Source: an uncultured Streptococcus sp.
GTDB lineage: Bacteria; Bacillota; Bacilli; Lactobacillales; Aerococcaceae
Assembly (NCBI GenBank): GCA_916050055.1
Contig: CAJZJY010000034.1
Location: 1-9,886 of the forward strand
Length of the DNA: 9,886 nucleotides
Direction: 5' to 3'
The translations under genes and the position numbers were made by a program. Shown here in pieces: positions 1 to 6,993 of this stretch. Each line of letters opens with the position of its first letter. Positions within the stretch are counted from its first letter, which is position 1. A model generated the notes under the pieces. The model was not told the DNA's origin. It did not search any database and worked only from the letters and a program-made list of their open reading frames with translations.

Positions 1-576
1 TTGAGTATCGTACATTGTTAACACGGTGAAAATGACCAATGAGATACCAGACATGATTAATTCAACTAATGAACTATGGAAGAAAAACAAGTTAATCACG
101 CTAGCAATGATTAACCCTAATAAAGCTCCTATTGCTTGACGACCAAAACTTGTTAAGTCTTTCTTCGTTGTAAACCCAACGATTGATAAACCTGCGAATA
201 ACGCACAAGTAGAAATAAACGCTTGTACGATACTTCCTAACTCATAAACTTGTGTTACTATGAAGAATGTAAATCCTGTTAATGCTGCATATAAACAATA
301 TGAAACAATATAACGAATTGGTCTACCAAGTTCTTCATAATTTGGACGCATTACAAATACAAGTATTAATTGCGCAATAAAGATAACCCACATTCCGTAT
401 CCACGAGTCGTGACCATGAAATTGAAGAATGCACTATAAAGCGCTGGAACTGTACTGAATAGGTAAGCAACTAAAGCAGAAATTGCTAGTCCTCCAAACA
501 TCCAAGCATACACTTTCATGAAAAATTGATTTCTTCCAGCAATACTGGATTCAACACCATAATGATTATTTTCCAT
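1..576 (-). CDS. Bax inhibitor-1/YccA (TMBIM) family membrane protein, C-terminus cut by window edge
   Basis: The frame opens with ATG at 576 and runs 192 codons to the window edge without a stop, so the C-terminus is missing. The visible protein has about six hydrophobic segments (roughly residues 20-40, 60-76, 88-110, 116-134, 147-166 and 170-188). A GFTTKKDLTSFG stretch lies between segments 4 and 5, and the visible part ends in LTMYDTQ. Both are hallmarks of bacterial BI-1 proteins such as B. subtilis YetJ. Asp190 in YDTQ corresponds to the first Asp of the family's pH-sensing aspartyl dyad; the second Asp would lie in segment 7, outside the window. The family forms seven-helix inner-membrane proteins linked to pH-dependent calcium leak; the role in this organism is inferred. 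A GAGG Shine-Dalgarno lies about 8 nt upstream. The gene starts 35 nt after ftsY and probably has its own promoter at 611-640. Family members are usually 210-240 residues, so most of the gene is present. Confidence 0.9.
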   Translation of the reverse strand, partial: MENNHYGVESSIAGRNQFFMKVYAWMFGGLAISALVAYLFSTVPALYSAFFNFMVTTRGYGMWVIFIAQLILVFVMRPNYEELGRPIRYIVSYCLYAALTGFTFFIVTQVYELGSIVQAFISTCALFAGLSIVGFTTKKDLTSFGRQAIGALLGLIIASVINLFFFHSSLVELIMSGISLVIFTVLTMYDTQ

Positions 577-610
577 TATTTCGCCTCATTTCAAATTTTA
601 TTATAGATGT

Positions 611-640
611 ATTATAGCATATCTTTTACTAAACCGTAAA
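611..640 (-). promoter_or_regulatory. Sigma-A promoter for the BI-1 family gene, overlapping the ftsY stop codon
   Basis: On the minus strand a perfect TATAAT (616-611) is preceded by TG in an extended -10 arrangement (ATGCTATAAT). A TTTACG -35-like hexamer lies at 640-635, with an 18-nt spacer. The -10 box overlaps the ftsY stop codon (614-612). Predicted initiation near 604 would give a leader of about 28 nt containing the Shine-Dalgarno. No terminator separates ftsY from this gene, so read-through from the upstream unit is also likely. Confidence 0.6.
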
Positions 641-1616
641 TAAATTGTTCTGGTTCAAACGGTTGTAAATCGTCCATTTGCTCCCCTAATCCGATAAACT
701 TCACCGGAATGTTTAATTCATGACGAATTGATAGGATTACCCCACCTTTTGCAGTTCCGTCTAATTTCGTTAAGATGAGCCCTGTAATGTTAATCGTCTC
801 ACCGAATTGCTTCGCTTGAACAAGAGCGTTTTGACCAGTTGTTGCATCTAACACTAATAATGTTTCATCTGCACCTGTTTCAATTTCACGAGAGATAATA
901 CGATTCATCTTCTCTAACTCTTTCATCAAGTTCACTTTGTTTTGAAGACGACCCGCTGTATCGATTAATAAGTAATCGAAGTTTTCTTCTTTCGCTTTCT
1001 TAATCGCATCGAATACAACAGATGATGGATCTCCACCTTCACGCCCTGATACAACAGGAACGCCTACTCGTTCTCCCCATACTTCTAATTGTTGGATGGC
1101 GCCAGCACGGAATGTATCTCCTGCTGCGAGTAATACTTTATTGCCTTCTTGTTTTAATCTCCAAGCGATTTTACCGATTGTAGTTGTTTTACCAACCCCA
1201 TTCACGCCGACGAACATTAACACAGTAGGACGACCTTCCGCTTTCTTCAATGCAGATAAGTTGTCTTCTCCTTTTTCGTAAATATCGACCATCTTCTCAA
1301 TGATGACCTCTTTTACTTGACCTGAAGTCGTTGCATTTTGCAGACGAACTTCATCACGTAAGGCATCTGTAATGGCTAAAGTCATTTCAAAACCAACGTC
1401 TGATGAAATAAATGTTTCTTCTAAATCTTCAAAGAAGTCTTCATCGATTTCTCTAAAGTCTGCTAGGAATTCGTTTAAACGATCTGAGAAACTACGACGC
1501 GTTTTCTCCATCCCTTTGTCATATTTCTCAATGACAATCGACTCTTTCGTCTCCTCGTGTTTAATGACTTCATCTTCACCGGTAAAGGCACGTTTAATTC
1601 GATCAAATAATCCCAT
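612..1616 (-). CDS. ftsY: Signal recognition particle receptor FtsY
   Basis: FtsY is the membrane-associated SRP receptor GTPase that pairs with Ffh to deliver ribosome-nascent chain complexes to the Sec translocon. The 334-residue protein has a short charged, acidic N-terminal region (about 1-30). The N domain starts around KYDKGMEKTRRSFSDRLNEF (31-50) and the G domain from about residue 130. Visible GTPase motifs are G1 GVNGVGKTT (137-145), DTFRAGA (167-173), DTAGR (219-223), TKLDG (283-287) and the closing GLGEQMDDLQPF (309-320). The length and brief A region fit Gram-positive FtsY rather than the long E. coli form. The MGLFDRIKRAF start is typical of the family and is preceded by GAGGGG about 6 nt upstream. 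The gene follows the HAD gene by 14 nt, so the two are probably cotranscribed. No ylxM or ffh follows within the window, unlike in B. subtilis. Confidence 0.98.
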   Translation of the reverse strand: MGLFDRIKRAFTGEDEVIKHEETKESIVIEKYDKGMEKTRRSFSDRLNEFLADFREIDEDFFEDLEETFISSDVGFEMTLAITDALRDEVRLQNATTSGQVKEVIIEKMVDIYEKGEDNLSALKKAEGRPTVLMFVGVNGVGKTTTIGKIAWRLKQEGNKVLLAAGDTFRAGAIQQLEVWGERVGVPVVSGREGGDPSSVVFDAIKKAKEENFDYLLIDTAGRLQNKVNLMKELEKMNRIISREIETGADETLLVLDATTGQNALVQAKQFGETINITGLILTKLDGTAKGGVILSIRHELNIPVKFIGLGEQMDDLQPFEPEQFIYGLVKDML

Positions 1617-1630
1617 GTTTTCCCCTCACT

Positions 1631-2452
1631 TTACGCTTGTTTATTCATTTCTAAAATATGGTAAATGGCCTGAGCAACTCCAGATTCTTCATTTGTTGCG
1701 GTAACATATTTTGCCACATCTTTGACTTCTTTAGATCCATTGCCCATAGCTACTGGATATCCTACTGTTGTCAGCATTGGTAAATCATTTTCTTCGTCCC
1801 CACATGCAGCCATTTCATCTAATGAAATTCCTAGGATTTCGCCTAACATCTTTAATCCGTTCCCTTTTGAAACATGTTTAGGAACGACTTCTAATAAGAA
1901 TGTTCTTGATTTCATACAGTTGAAGCGTTCGAAGAATTCTTTCGGTAATTGTGCAATTCCTTCATCCAAGATATCTTGAGCGATACAAAGAACGGCTTTA
2001 TTAAAGATATGTCCTTCTTCAAAATCTTCCGGATTCTTTTGTTCGAATGTAATTGGGTGCGGTAATGTGTTATAAATTGACGGACGTCCTGCTGGAGGCG
2101 TTGGCTCGTATGCTCTCAACGTATCAATCATGACTAATGGTAGACCAACTTTTGTGACTTCTTTATGGCAATATTTCATATCTTCAACAGTATGTCCTGT
2201 TTCATAGACGATTTCTCCATGTTTTGTTTTTTGAATCAAACCACCATTGAAGTTAATTGCGTAATCATCGTCCCCCATTAAGTCTAATTCTTCCAGTAAG
2301 TGAACAATACTTACAATTGGTCGACCAGTACAAAGAACCACTTTAATTCCATTTTCTTTGGCCAATTTAATGGCTTTTTTATTTTCTTCTGTTATTTTCT
2401 TTTCACCAGTTAATAATGTTCCATCTAAATCTAGTGCAATTAATTTAATCAA
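1631..2452 (-). CDS. Cof-type HAD-IIB family phosphatase (YidA-like)
   Basis: This 273-residue protein is a haloacid dehalogenase-superfamily phosphatase of the Cof/YidA type, probably acting on a sugar phosphate or similar small phosphorylated metabolite in the cytoplasm. Motif I is DLDGT with nucleophile Asp8 and acid/base Asp10. Motif II is CTGRP with Thr42. Motif III Lys196 lies in VSKGNGLKML, and motif IV is GDEENDLPML with Asp219 and Asp223 for magnesium. The region between motifs II and III (about 85-190) is the C2-type cap that sets substrate choice; I cannot name the substrate. The start codon is TTG at 2452-2450, because an in-frame TAG lies immediately upstream and motif I is only eight residues in. 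It has its own upstream region after the smc terminator and leads into ftsY. A HAD gene at this position between smc and ftsY is also known in streptococci. Confidence 0.93.
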   Translation of the reverse strand: MIKLIALDLDGTLLTGEKKITEENKKAIKLAKENGIKVVLCTGRPIVSIVHLLEELDLMGDDDYAINFNGGLIQKTKHGEIVYETGHTVEDMKYCHKEVTKVGLPLVMIDTLRAYEPTPPAGRPSIYNTLPHPITFEQKNPEDFEEGHIFNKAVLCIAQDILDEGIAQLPKEFFERFNCMKSRTFLLEVVPKHVSKGNGLKMLGEILGISLDEMAACGDEENDLPMLTTVGYPVAMGNGSKEVKDVAKYVTATNEESGVAQAIYHILEMNKQA

Positions 2453-2460
2453 CTATAAAA

Positions 2461-2467
2461 CTCCTTT
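2461..2467 (-). promoter_or_regulatory. Ribosome binding site fixing the TTG start of the HAD gene
   Basis: The minus strand reads AAAGGAG, then 8 nt, then TTG. The codon just before this TTG is TAG in the same frame, so no upstream start is possible. A later ATG would remove the catalytic DLDGT motif. The strong, well-spaced Shine-Dalgarno supports genuine initiation at TTG. Confidence 0.8.
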
Positions 2468-2483
2468 AAGCATTTCTGCTTTC

Positions 2484-2521
2484 ATTATACGCTCATTAAA
2501 CGTATCTCTTATAGTATACCA
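2484..2521 (-). promoter_or_regulatory. Candidate promoter(s) for the HAD-ftsY unit
   Basis: Two -10 candidates lie between the smc terminator and the HAD start. One is TATAAT at 2489-2484, without a clear -35 box at 16-18 nt. The other is TATACT at 2518-2513 with an upstream TG (TGGTATACT), an extended -10 form also lacking a good -35. Some promoter is expected here because the preceding terminator is strong. Which candidate is used cannot be decided from sequence alone. Leaders would be about 25 or 53 nt. Confidence 0.45.
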
Positions 2522-2540
2522 CAAAACAAGCCATTCGTAT

Positions 2541-2580
2541 TAAAAAATAAGAGGTAGCACACGTTTGCCACCTCTTATTT
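2541..2580 (-). terminator. Intrinsic terminator of the rnc-smc unit
   Basis: Starting just after the smc stop codon, the minus strand reads AAATAAGAGGTGGCA, a 6-nt loop, then TGCTACCTCTTATTT and further T residues. The arms (2580-2566 and 2559-2545) form a 15-bp stem with a single G-U pair. The T-run at 2547-2542 is continuous with the descending arm. This is a textbook Rho-independent terminator. The plus-strand side lacks a comparable T-run, so strong bidirectional activity is unlikely. Confidence 0.92.
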
Positions 2581-2581
2581 C

Positions 2582-5500
2582 CTATTTTGCTTCTTCTAAT
2601 TCATCGAAGTCTTCAAACTTAACTGAAGCAAGTTTTGAGACCCCAGATTCTTGCATGGTTACCCCATACAATACATCGGCTTCTTCCATCGTACCACGGC
2701 GGTGCGTAATTACGATAAATTGCGTACGGTTTGTAAATTCTTTTAGGTAACGACCATAACGCGCTACGTTCGCCTCATCCAGTGCTGCTTCAACCTCATC
2801 GAGTAAGCAGAACGGAACTGGCTTCACTTCTAAGATTGCAAATAGTAATGCAATCGCGGTAAAGGCACGTTCCCCACCAGAAAGTAGACTGAGTGATTGA
2901 AGCTTCTTACCAGGTGGTTGAGCAATAATCTCAATCCCTGTTTCAAGTAAGTTATCCGGATCCGTTAACTCAAGCGTTGCACGTCCACCACCAAATAAGC
3001 GTGGGAATGTGCGCTCAAATTGAGTACTTACGGCATCAAACGTTGTCTTGAATCGAGTTGTTACTTCCTCGTCCATTTCCGTAATCGTTTCTTCTAGCGT
3101 TTGTTTTGCTTCTAGCAAATCTTGTTGTTGCGCAGTTAAGAATGTGAAACGTTCTTGTACCGCTTCAAACTCTTCAATGGCTAACAAGTTTACCGCACCC
3201 ATTTGTTCGATTTGTTGTTTTAAGCTACGAACGAGTTTCGATGCTTCTTCAATCGACATGTCTAGTGTTGTTTTAGCAATCGCTGCTTCAAACGTCAATT
3301 CGTATTCTTCACTCAAGTACGTTAATTTTTGGTCAATCGAAATTTCAAAACGATTTGCTTTCGTTTCTAATCGTGTTTGATTTTTCAACTGATCCTGTAA
3401 TTGATGTTGCGCTTGAGTTCTTGCAGCTTCTGATTGTTTTACATGAATTTCAAGAGCAGAACGCTCATCACGTAGCTCTTTAATCATTGAATCTAATTCA
3501 TCCACTTGGCCTTTTAATGCATCAAACTCTTCTTGAATCTTCGCATAAATCGCTTCGTCTTCCTCTTGGTTACGAGACTGTGCCGATTTCTTAGAATGTA
3601 ATAATTCAATTTGATCTTCTAAGCGAGTTTTTTGAAGTTTCGTTTGATGAATTTCACGTTTTTCTTGGTTAAATTGCTCTTGTACACGAGCACGATTGGT
3701 TCCAAGTTCTTGCAATTCTTTTTGCTTTTCTTGAATTTGTTGTGTCTTATCTTCATTCGATAATTGAAGGTAATCCAATTCTTTTTTCAAGGATGCATTT
3801 GTTTTTTGAAGAGCCACCAATTTCTCATGGTTTTCAACATATTGCTCTTCCAATTGCTCATATGCTTCAATGAGTTCATCCATTTCAAATTGGTTTGCTT
3901 GTTGAATACGTTCGTGCTTTTTAACTTCTTCAAGAGCAAATCTTGATTGGAATTCTAATTGATTTAGGGTTTGTTCCAATTGAGTATGACTTGCATTTAA
4001 TTCGCGATACTCTTCTTCTAGCTCGTTCTTTTCAGCTGTAACATTTTGGAACTGTGCTGATAATTTTTCGTATTCAGCCTTTGCTTCTTCAAATTGCTTC
4101 GTCACTGTTTCTAGTTGACTGTTACGTCGAACGAGTGACTGTTGGCCAGAGTTCTTAGAAGCTCCCCCTGTCATCGAACCACCTGCGTTTACGACATCCC
4201 CTTCAAGTGAGACAATACGATAGCGGTAACCTAGTTGTTTCGCTAATAGTTGTGCTACGTGTAAGTTTGTTGTCACAAGTGTAGTTCCAAGTAAGTTTTT
4301 AATAATCGAAGCATATTTATTATCTGTTGAAACTAGTTCACTTGCGATACCAATAAATCCGTCGACTTTTTTCGCTTGGTTCAATACCGTATCTGGTACT
4401 TGTTTTTCTTTAATAATCGATAAAGGTAGAAACGTTGCAAGTCCTAGACGATTCGTCTTCAAGTACGTAATTGCTTTGGCAGCAGCCTTTTCATCGGTTA
4501 CAACGATATGTTGGCTCGTCGCTCCTAGCGCAATATCAATCGCCGTTGTTAATTTCTCATCTACACGGATTAGTTCCGCTACAGAATTCACCACACCTGG
4601 CAACTCGGATTTGTGCTTCAGAACTTCACGAACCCCTTGATAATAACCAGCGTAGTCTTCAGAAATCTGTTTTAAGCTTCGAACTGTCGCTTGTAATTGT
4701 TGAAGGTGGCGTTCCTTTTCCATTCCTTCACTAGAAAGAGTTGCATGTTTCTCATTCACTTTTGCTAATTTTTCTCTAAGCTTGGAAAGTCGTTTTTCAG
4801 AAGCGGCTTCTTCTTTAGTGAGTTCTTCAATTTTCTCAACAAAGTGGTTTGCTTTTTCTTCTAAAGCACGATGTTCTTCATCAAAGGAATCAAAACGCTC
4901 CGTCATTTTTTCTTGAGCGTTTTGGTTTACTTCCATTGACTTCTCAAGGTTCTTCTCTTGGTTCATTAGACGTGAGATTTCTTGTAATTGCTCAATATAG
5001 CGATTTTGAAGCTCTTTAACGCTTTCCTCGTTACTTTGACTTAATTGGTCTAATTCTTCGACTAATTGGCTCCAAGCCTCTTCTACGTTCTTTAATTCAA
5101 CCTTACGTTCTACTTGATTCTTTTCAAGAAGAGTTAATTTTGCTTCCACTTCTTCTAACTCACGAAGCGTAGCAGCTAATGCTTCTTGATTTTCCTCATC
5201 ACTACGTTCCGCAAATTTACGACGTTGCTCAAAGACTTTACGTTGACCATCCAATTGTTCGACTTTTTGGATTAATTCGACGTATTCTTCTTGCTTGGCA
5301 TCGAGTTCTTCGTTACGAGCTTCAAGTTTTACTTGATTTTCCTCAATATCCACTTGAAGGCTTTCTAATGTTGCTTCCGTTTGCGCTAATTGCTCTTGCA
5401 GTTGCTCTACTTCTTGAAGGGCTACTTTCCACTGAGCATTTAATGTTTCGATTTCAACCGCTAAGAGGGCTGTTTCTACATCTTCTAACTGTTCTTTCTT

Positions 5501-6151
5501 CGAAACGTACGTAATCGCCTTTTCGCGTTGCTCTTCCAGCGGTGCTAATTGGCCTTCAATTTCATGAAGAATATCTTCCACACGATTCAAGTGATCTTGT
5601 GTTTGATTCAACTTACGTTGCGCTTGATTTTTACGATCTTTGTATTTTAATACTCCAGCCGCTTCTTCGATAATCATTCGACGTTCTTCAGGCTTTTCGT
5701 TAAAGATTTGCTCTACTTTCCCTTGCGAAATCAAAGCAAATGAGTCTTTCCCTAACCCTGAGTCCATCATTAAGTCAGTAATGTCTTTCAAACGAACTGG
5801 TTTCTTGTTAATTAAGAAATCACTTGCCCCATTACGATTCAAACGACGCGTTAACACGACTTGTGTTTGATCCGTTGCCAACACTTTGTCTTCGTTGTTG
5901 ATATACAGATTCACTTCGGCGATATTCACTGGCTTTCTTGTTTGAGAACCTGCGAAAATAACATCATCCATCCGTTTCCCACGTAAACTCTTAGCCGATT
6001 GTTCCCCAAGAACCCACTTAATCGCTTCAGAAAGATTAGACTTTCCACTACCATTAGGTCCCACAACCGCAGTCACGCCTTTATCGAATTCAATTGTTGT
6101 CTTATCGGCAAATGATTTAAATCCCGACATTTCAATTTTCTCTAATTGCAT
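2582..6151 (-). CDS. smc: Chromosome segregation/condensation ATPase Smc
   Basis: Smc is the ATPase core of the bacterial Smc-ScpA-ScpB condensin, which organises and helps resolve the nucleoid. The protein is 1189 residues, close to the B. subtilis length. The N-terminal ATPase half has Walker A GPNGSGKSN (31-39) and a Q-loop in ISQGKVEQIF (141-150). A long Glu/Gln/Lys-rich coiled coil follows from about residue 170. The hinge lies at roughly 510-680 and includes AVAELI-like and SLEGDVVNAGGSMTGGA stretches with the conserved glycines. A second long coiled coil leads to the C-terminal head, which has signature LSGGE (1090-1094), Walker B ending in LLDEVEAALD (1116-1125) and the switch histidine in THRRGTMEEAD. 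Together the features indicate an intact, functional protein. It starts 17 nt after rnc with an AAAGGA site about 7 nt upstream of ATG. It is the last gene before a strong terminator. Confidence 0.98.
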   Translation of the reverse strand: MQLEKIEMSGFKSFADKTTIEFDKGVTAVVGPNGSGKSNLSEAIKWVLGEQSAKSLRGKRMDDVIFAGSQTRKPVNIAEVNLYINNEDKVLATDQTQVVLTRRLNRNGASDFLINKKPVRLKDITDLMMDSGLGKDSFALISQGKVEQIFNEKPEERRMIIEEAAGVLKYKDRKNQAQRKLNQTQDHLNRVEDILHEIEGQLAPLEEQREKAITYVSKKEQLEDVETALLAVEIETLNAQWKVALQEVEQLQEQLAQTEATLESLQVDIEENQVKLEARNEELDAKQEEYVELIQKVEQLDGQRKVFEQRRKFAERSDEENQEALAATLRELEEVEAKLTLLEKNQVERKVELKNVEEAWSQLVEELDQLSQSNEESVKELQNRYIEQLQEISRLMNQEKNLEKSMEVNQNAQEKMTERFDSFDEEHRALEEKANHFVEKIEELTKEEAASEKRLSKLREKLAKVNEKHATLSSEGMEKERHLQQLQATVRSLKQISEDYAGYYQGVREVLKHKSELPGVVNSVAELIRVDEKLTTAIDIALGATSQHIVVTDEKAAAKAITYLKTNRLGLATFLPLSIIKEKQVPDTVLNQAKKVDGFIGIASELVSTDNKYASIIKNLLGTTLVTTNLHVAQLLAKQLGYRYRIVSLEGDVVNAGGSMTGGASKNSGQQSLVRRNSQLETVTKQFEEAKAEYEKLSAQFQNVTAEKNELEEEYRELNASHTQLEQTLNQLEFQSRFALEEVKKHERIQQANQFEMDELIEAYEQLEEQYVENHEKLVALQKTNASLKKELDYLQLSNEDKTQQIQEKQKELQELGTNRARVQEQFNQEKREIHQTKLQKTRLEDQIELLHSKKSAQSRNQEEDEAIYAKIQEEFDALKGQVDELDSMIKELRDERSALEIHVKQSEAARTQAQHQLQDQLKNQTRLETKANRFEISIDQKLTYLSEEYELTFEAAIAKTTLDMSIEEASKLVRSLKQQIEQMGAVNLLAIEEFEAVQERFTFLTAQQQDLLEAKQTLEETITEMDEEVTTRFKTTFDAVSTQFERTFPRLFGGGRATLELTDPDNLLETGIEIIAQPPGKKLQSLSLLSGGERAFTAIALLFAILEVKPVPFCLLDEVEAALDEANVARYGRYLKEFTNRTQFIVITHRRGTMEEADVLYGVTMQESGVSKLASVKFEDFDELEEAK

Positions 6152-6168
6152 GCTTTAATCCTTTCTTT

Positions 6169-6879
6169 CTATGAAAGTGAACTCTGTGTTAGTTCTTCCA
6201 TAGTCAATTTTGCGGCCATTTGCTCGGCTGCCTTCTTCGTTTTACCACTCGCAGTTTTGTATTTCTTCCCATCCACAGTTACTTGAACGGTAAATACTTT
6301 ATCATGCGAAGGTCCTTCTTCTTTAATCAATTCATAACGAATATGAACTGTCCCATTTTGTTGCAAATACTCTTGTAACTCTGTTTTGAAATCAGTAATC
6401 AGTTCATAACGTCCATTTTTAATTTTAGGAACAATTACTTGGTCTAAGAAGCGTTGCACTTCTTCCATCCCTTTATCAAGATAAAGAGCACCGATAAACG
6501 CCTCGAACACGTCACATAAAACAGCTGGCTTTTCACGGCCACCGCTAAGTGTTTCTCCCTTACCTAGTAATAAATACTCGTTCAGTGAACATTCCTTTGC
6601 AAGCATCGATAAGCTATCTTCGCAAACGATTTGAGCTCTAAGTTTTGTTAATTGTCCTTCTTTAAAATGAGGAAATTGTCTAAAAAGCCAATCTGAAATA
6701 TTCAGTTCTAAAACCGCATCTCCAAGAAACTCGATGCGCTCGTTATAGATTCCCTTCATTTCTTTATGCTCATTGGCATACGAAGAGTGAGTCATCGCTT
6801 CTACGAGCAATGCCTCGTTATTAAACGAAATATCGAACTTCTCTTTTAAAATTGCTGAGAGTGCTTTTATCTCTTTCAT
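6169..6879 (-). CDS. rnc: Ribonuclease III
   Basis: RNase III cleaves double-stranded RNA, including 30S pre-rRNA and structured or antisense-paired transcripts. The 236-residue protein has an N-terminal nuclease domain (about 1-150) and a C-terminal double-stranded RNA-binding domain (about 160-232, ending in GKTKKAAEQMAAKLTMEEL). The signature NERIEFLGDAVLEL (46-59) supplies Glu47, Glu50 and Asp54. Asp123 and Glu126 in LCDVFEAFIGALYLD complete the magnesium-binding active site, so it looks catalytically intact. The ATG at 6879 is preceded by a perfect AGGAGG five nt upstream. The gene opens a two-gene unit with smc, the order conserved in most Firmicutes. Its promoter lies just upstream, giving a predicted leader of only about 25 nt. 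Confidence 0.97.
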   Translation of the reverse strand: MKEIKALSAILKEKFDISFNNEALLVEAMTHSSYANEHKEMKGIYNERIEFLGDAVLELNISDWLFRQFPHFKEGQLTKLRAQIVCEDSLSMLAKECSLNEYLLLGKGETLSGGREKPAVLCDVFEAFIGALYLDKGMEEVQRFLDQVIVPKIKNGRYELITDFKTELQEYLQQNGTVHIRYELIKEEGPSHDKVFTVQVTVDGKKYKTASGKTKKAAEQMAAKLTMEELTQSSLS

Positions 6880-6911
6880 GATGGCCTCCTGAAAAATTCC
6901 TTATCTTCAAT

Positions 6912-6940
6912 ATTATACGCGTTTTGGGGTTAGATTACAA
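6912..6940 (-). promoter_or_regulatory. Sigma-A promoter of the rnc-smc unit
   Basis: On the minus strand TTGTAA (6940-6935) is followed by a 17-nt spacer and a perfect TATAAT (6917-6912). Four of six -35 positions match TTGACA. Initiation would be near 6905, about 25 nt before the rnc ATG. The promoter sits directly downstream of the hflX terminator, as expected for the start of a new unit. Confidence 0.75.
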
Positions 6941-6951
6941 ATTTACGCCAC

Positions 6952-6987
6952 AAAAAACGGCTTGAATTCAGAGTTTCAAGCCGTTTT
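6952..6987 (-). terminator. Intrinsic terminator after hflX
   Basis: The minus strand carries AAAACGGCTTGAA (6987-6975), an 8-nt loop and the exact complement TTCAAGCCGTTTT (6966-6954). The T-run continues to 6952, so six T residues are consecutive. The 13-bp perfect stem and T-tract make a strong Rho-independent terminator, starting 6 nt after the hflX stop codon. A short T-run on the plus strand could give weak activity the other way, but no plus-strand gene is present. Confidence 0.93.
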
Positions 6988-6993
6988 AAAATA

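Noticed and set aside
1372..1704. Plus-strand open frame of 110 codons across ftsY and the HAD end
   Set aside because: It overlaps two well-supported minus-strand genes, has Ser-rich low-complexity composition and shows no family motif.
2494..2512. Short inverted repeat ATACG...CGTAT near the candidate HAD promoter, as a possible operator
   Set aside because: The arms are only 5 bp with a 9-nt gap in AT-rich DNA, which is likely by chance, and no matching copy is seen at the other promoters.
3048..3380. Plus-strand open frame of 110 codons within smc
   Set aside because: It is a Ser/Cys-rich antisense shadow of the C-terminal part of smc with no independent initiation signal.
5179..5514. 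Plus-strand open frame of 111 codons within smc
   Set aside because: It is antisense to the coiled-coil coding part of smc, lacks a recognisable domain or convincing ribosome binding site, and its Leu/Phe-rich translation is the expected shadow of Glu/Gln/Lys-rich codons on the other strand.
2582..6151. Repetitive-looking, Glu/Gln-rich codon patterns in smc suggesting tandem repeats
   Set aside because: The pattern follows the heptad composition of Smc coiled coils. I found no exact tandem or inverted repeat unit.
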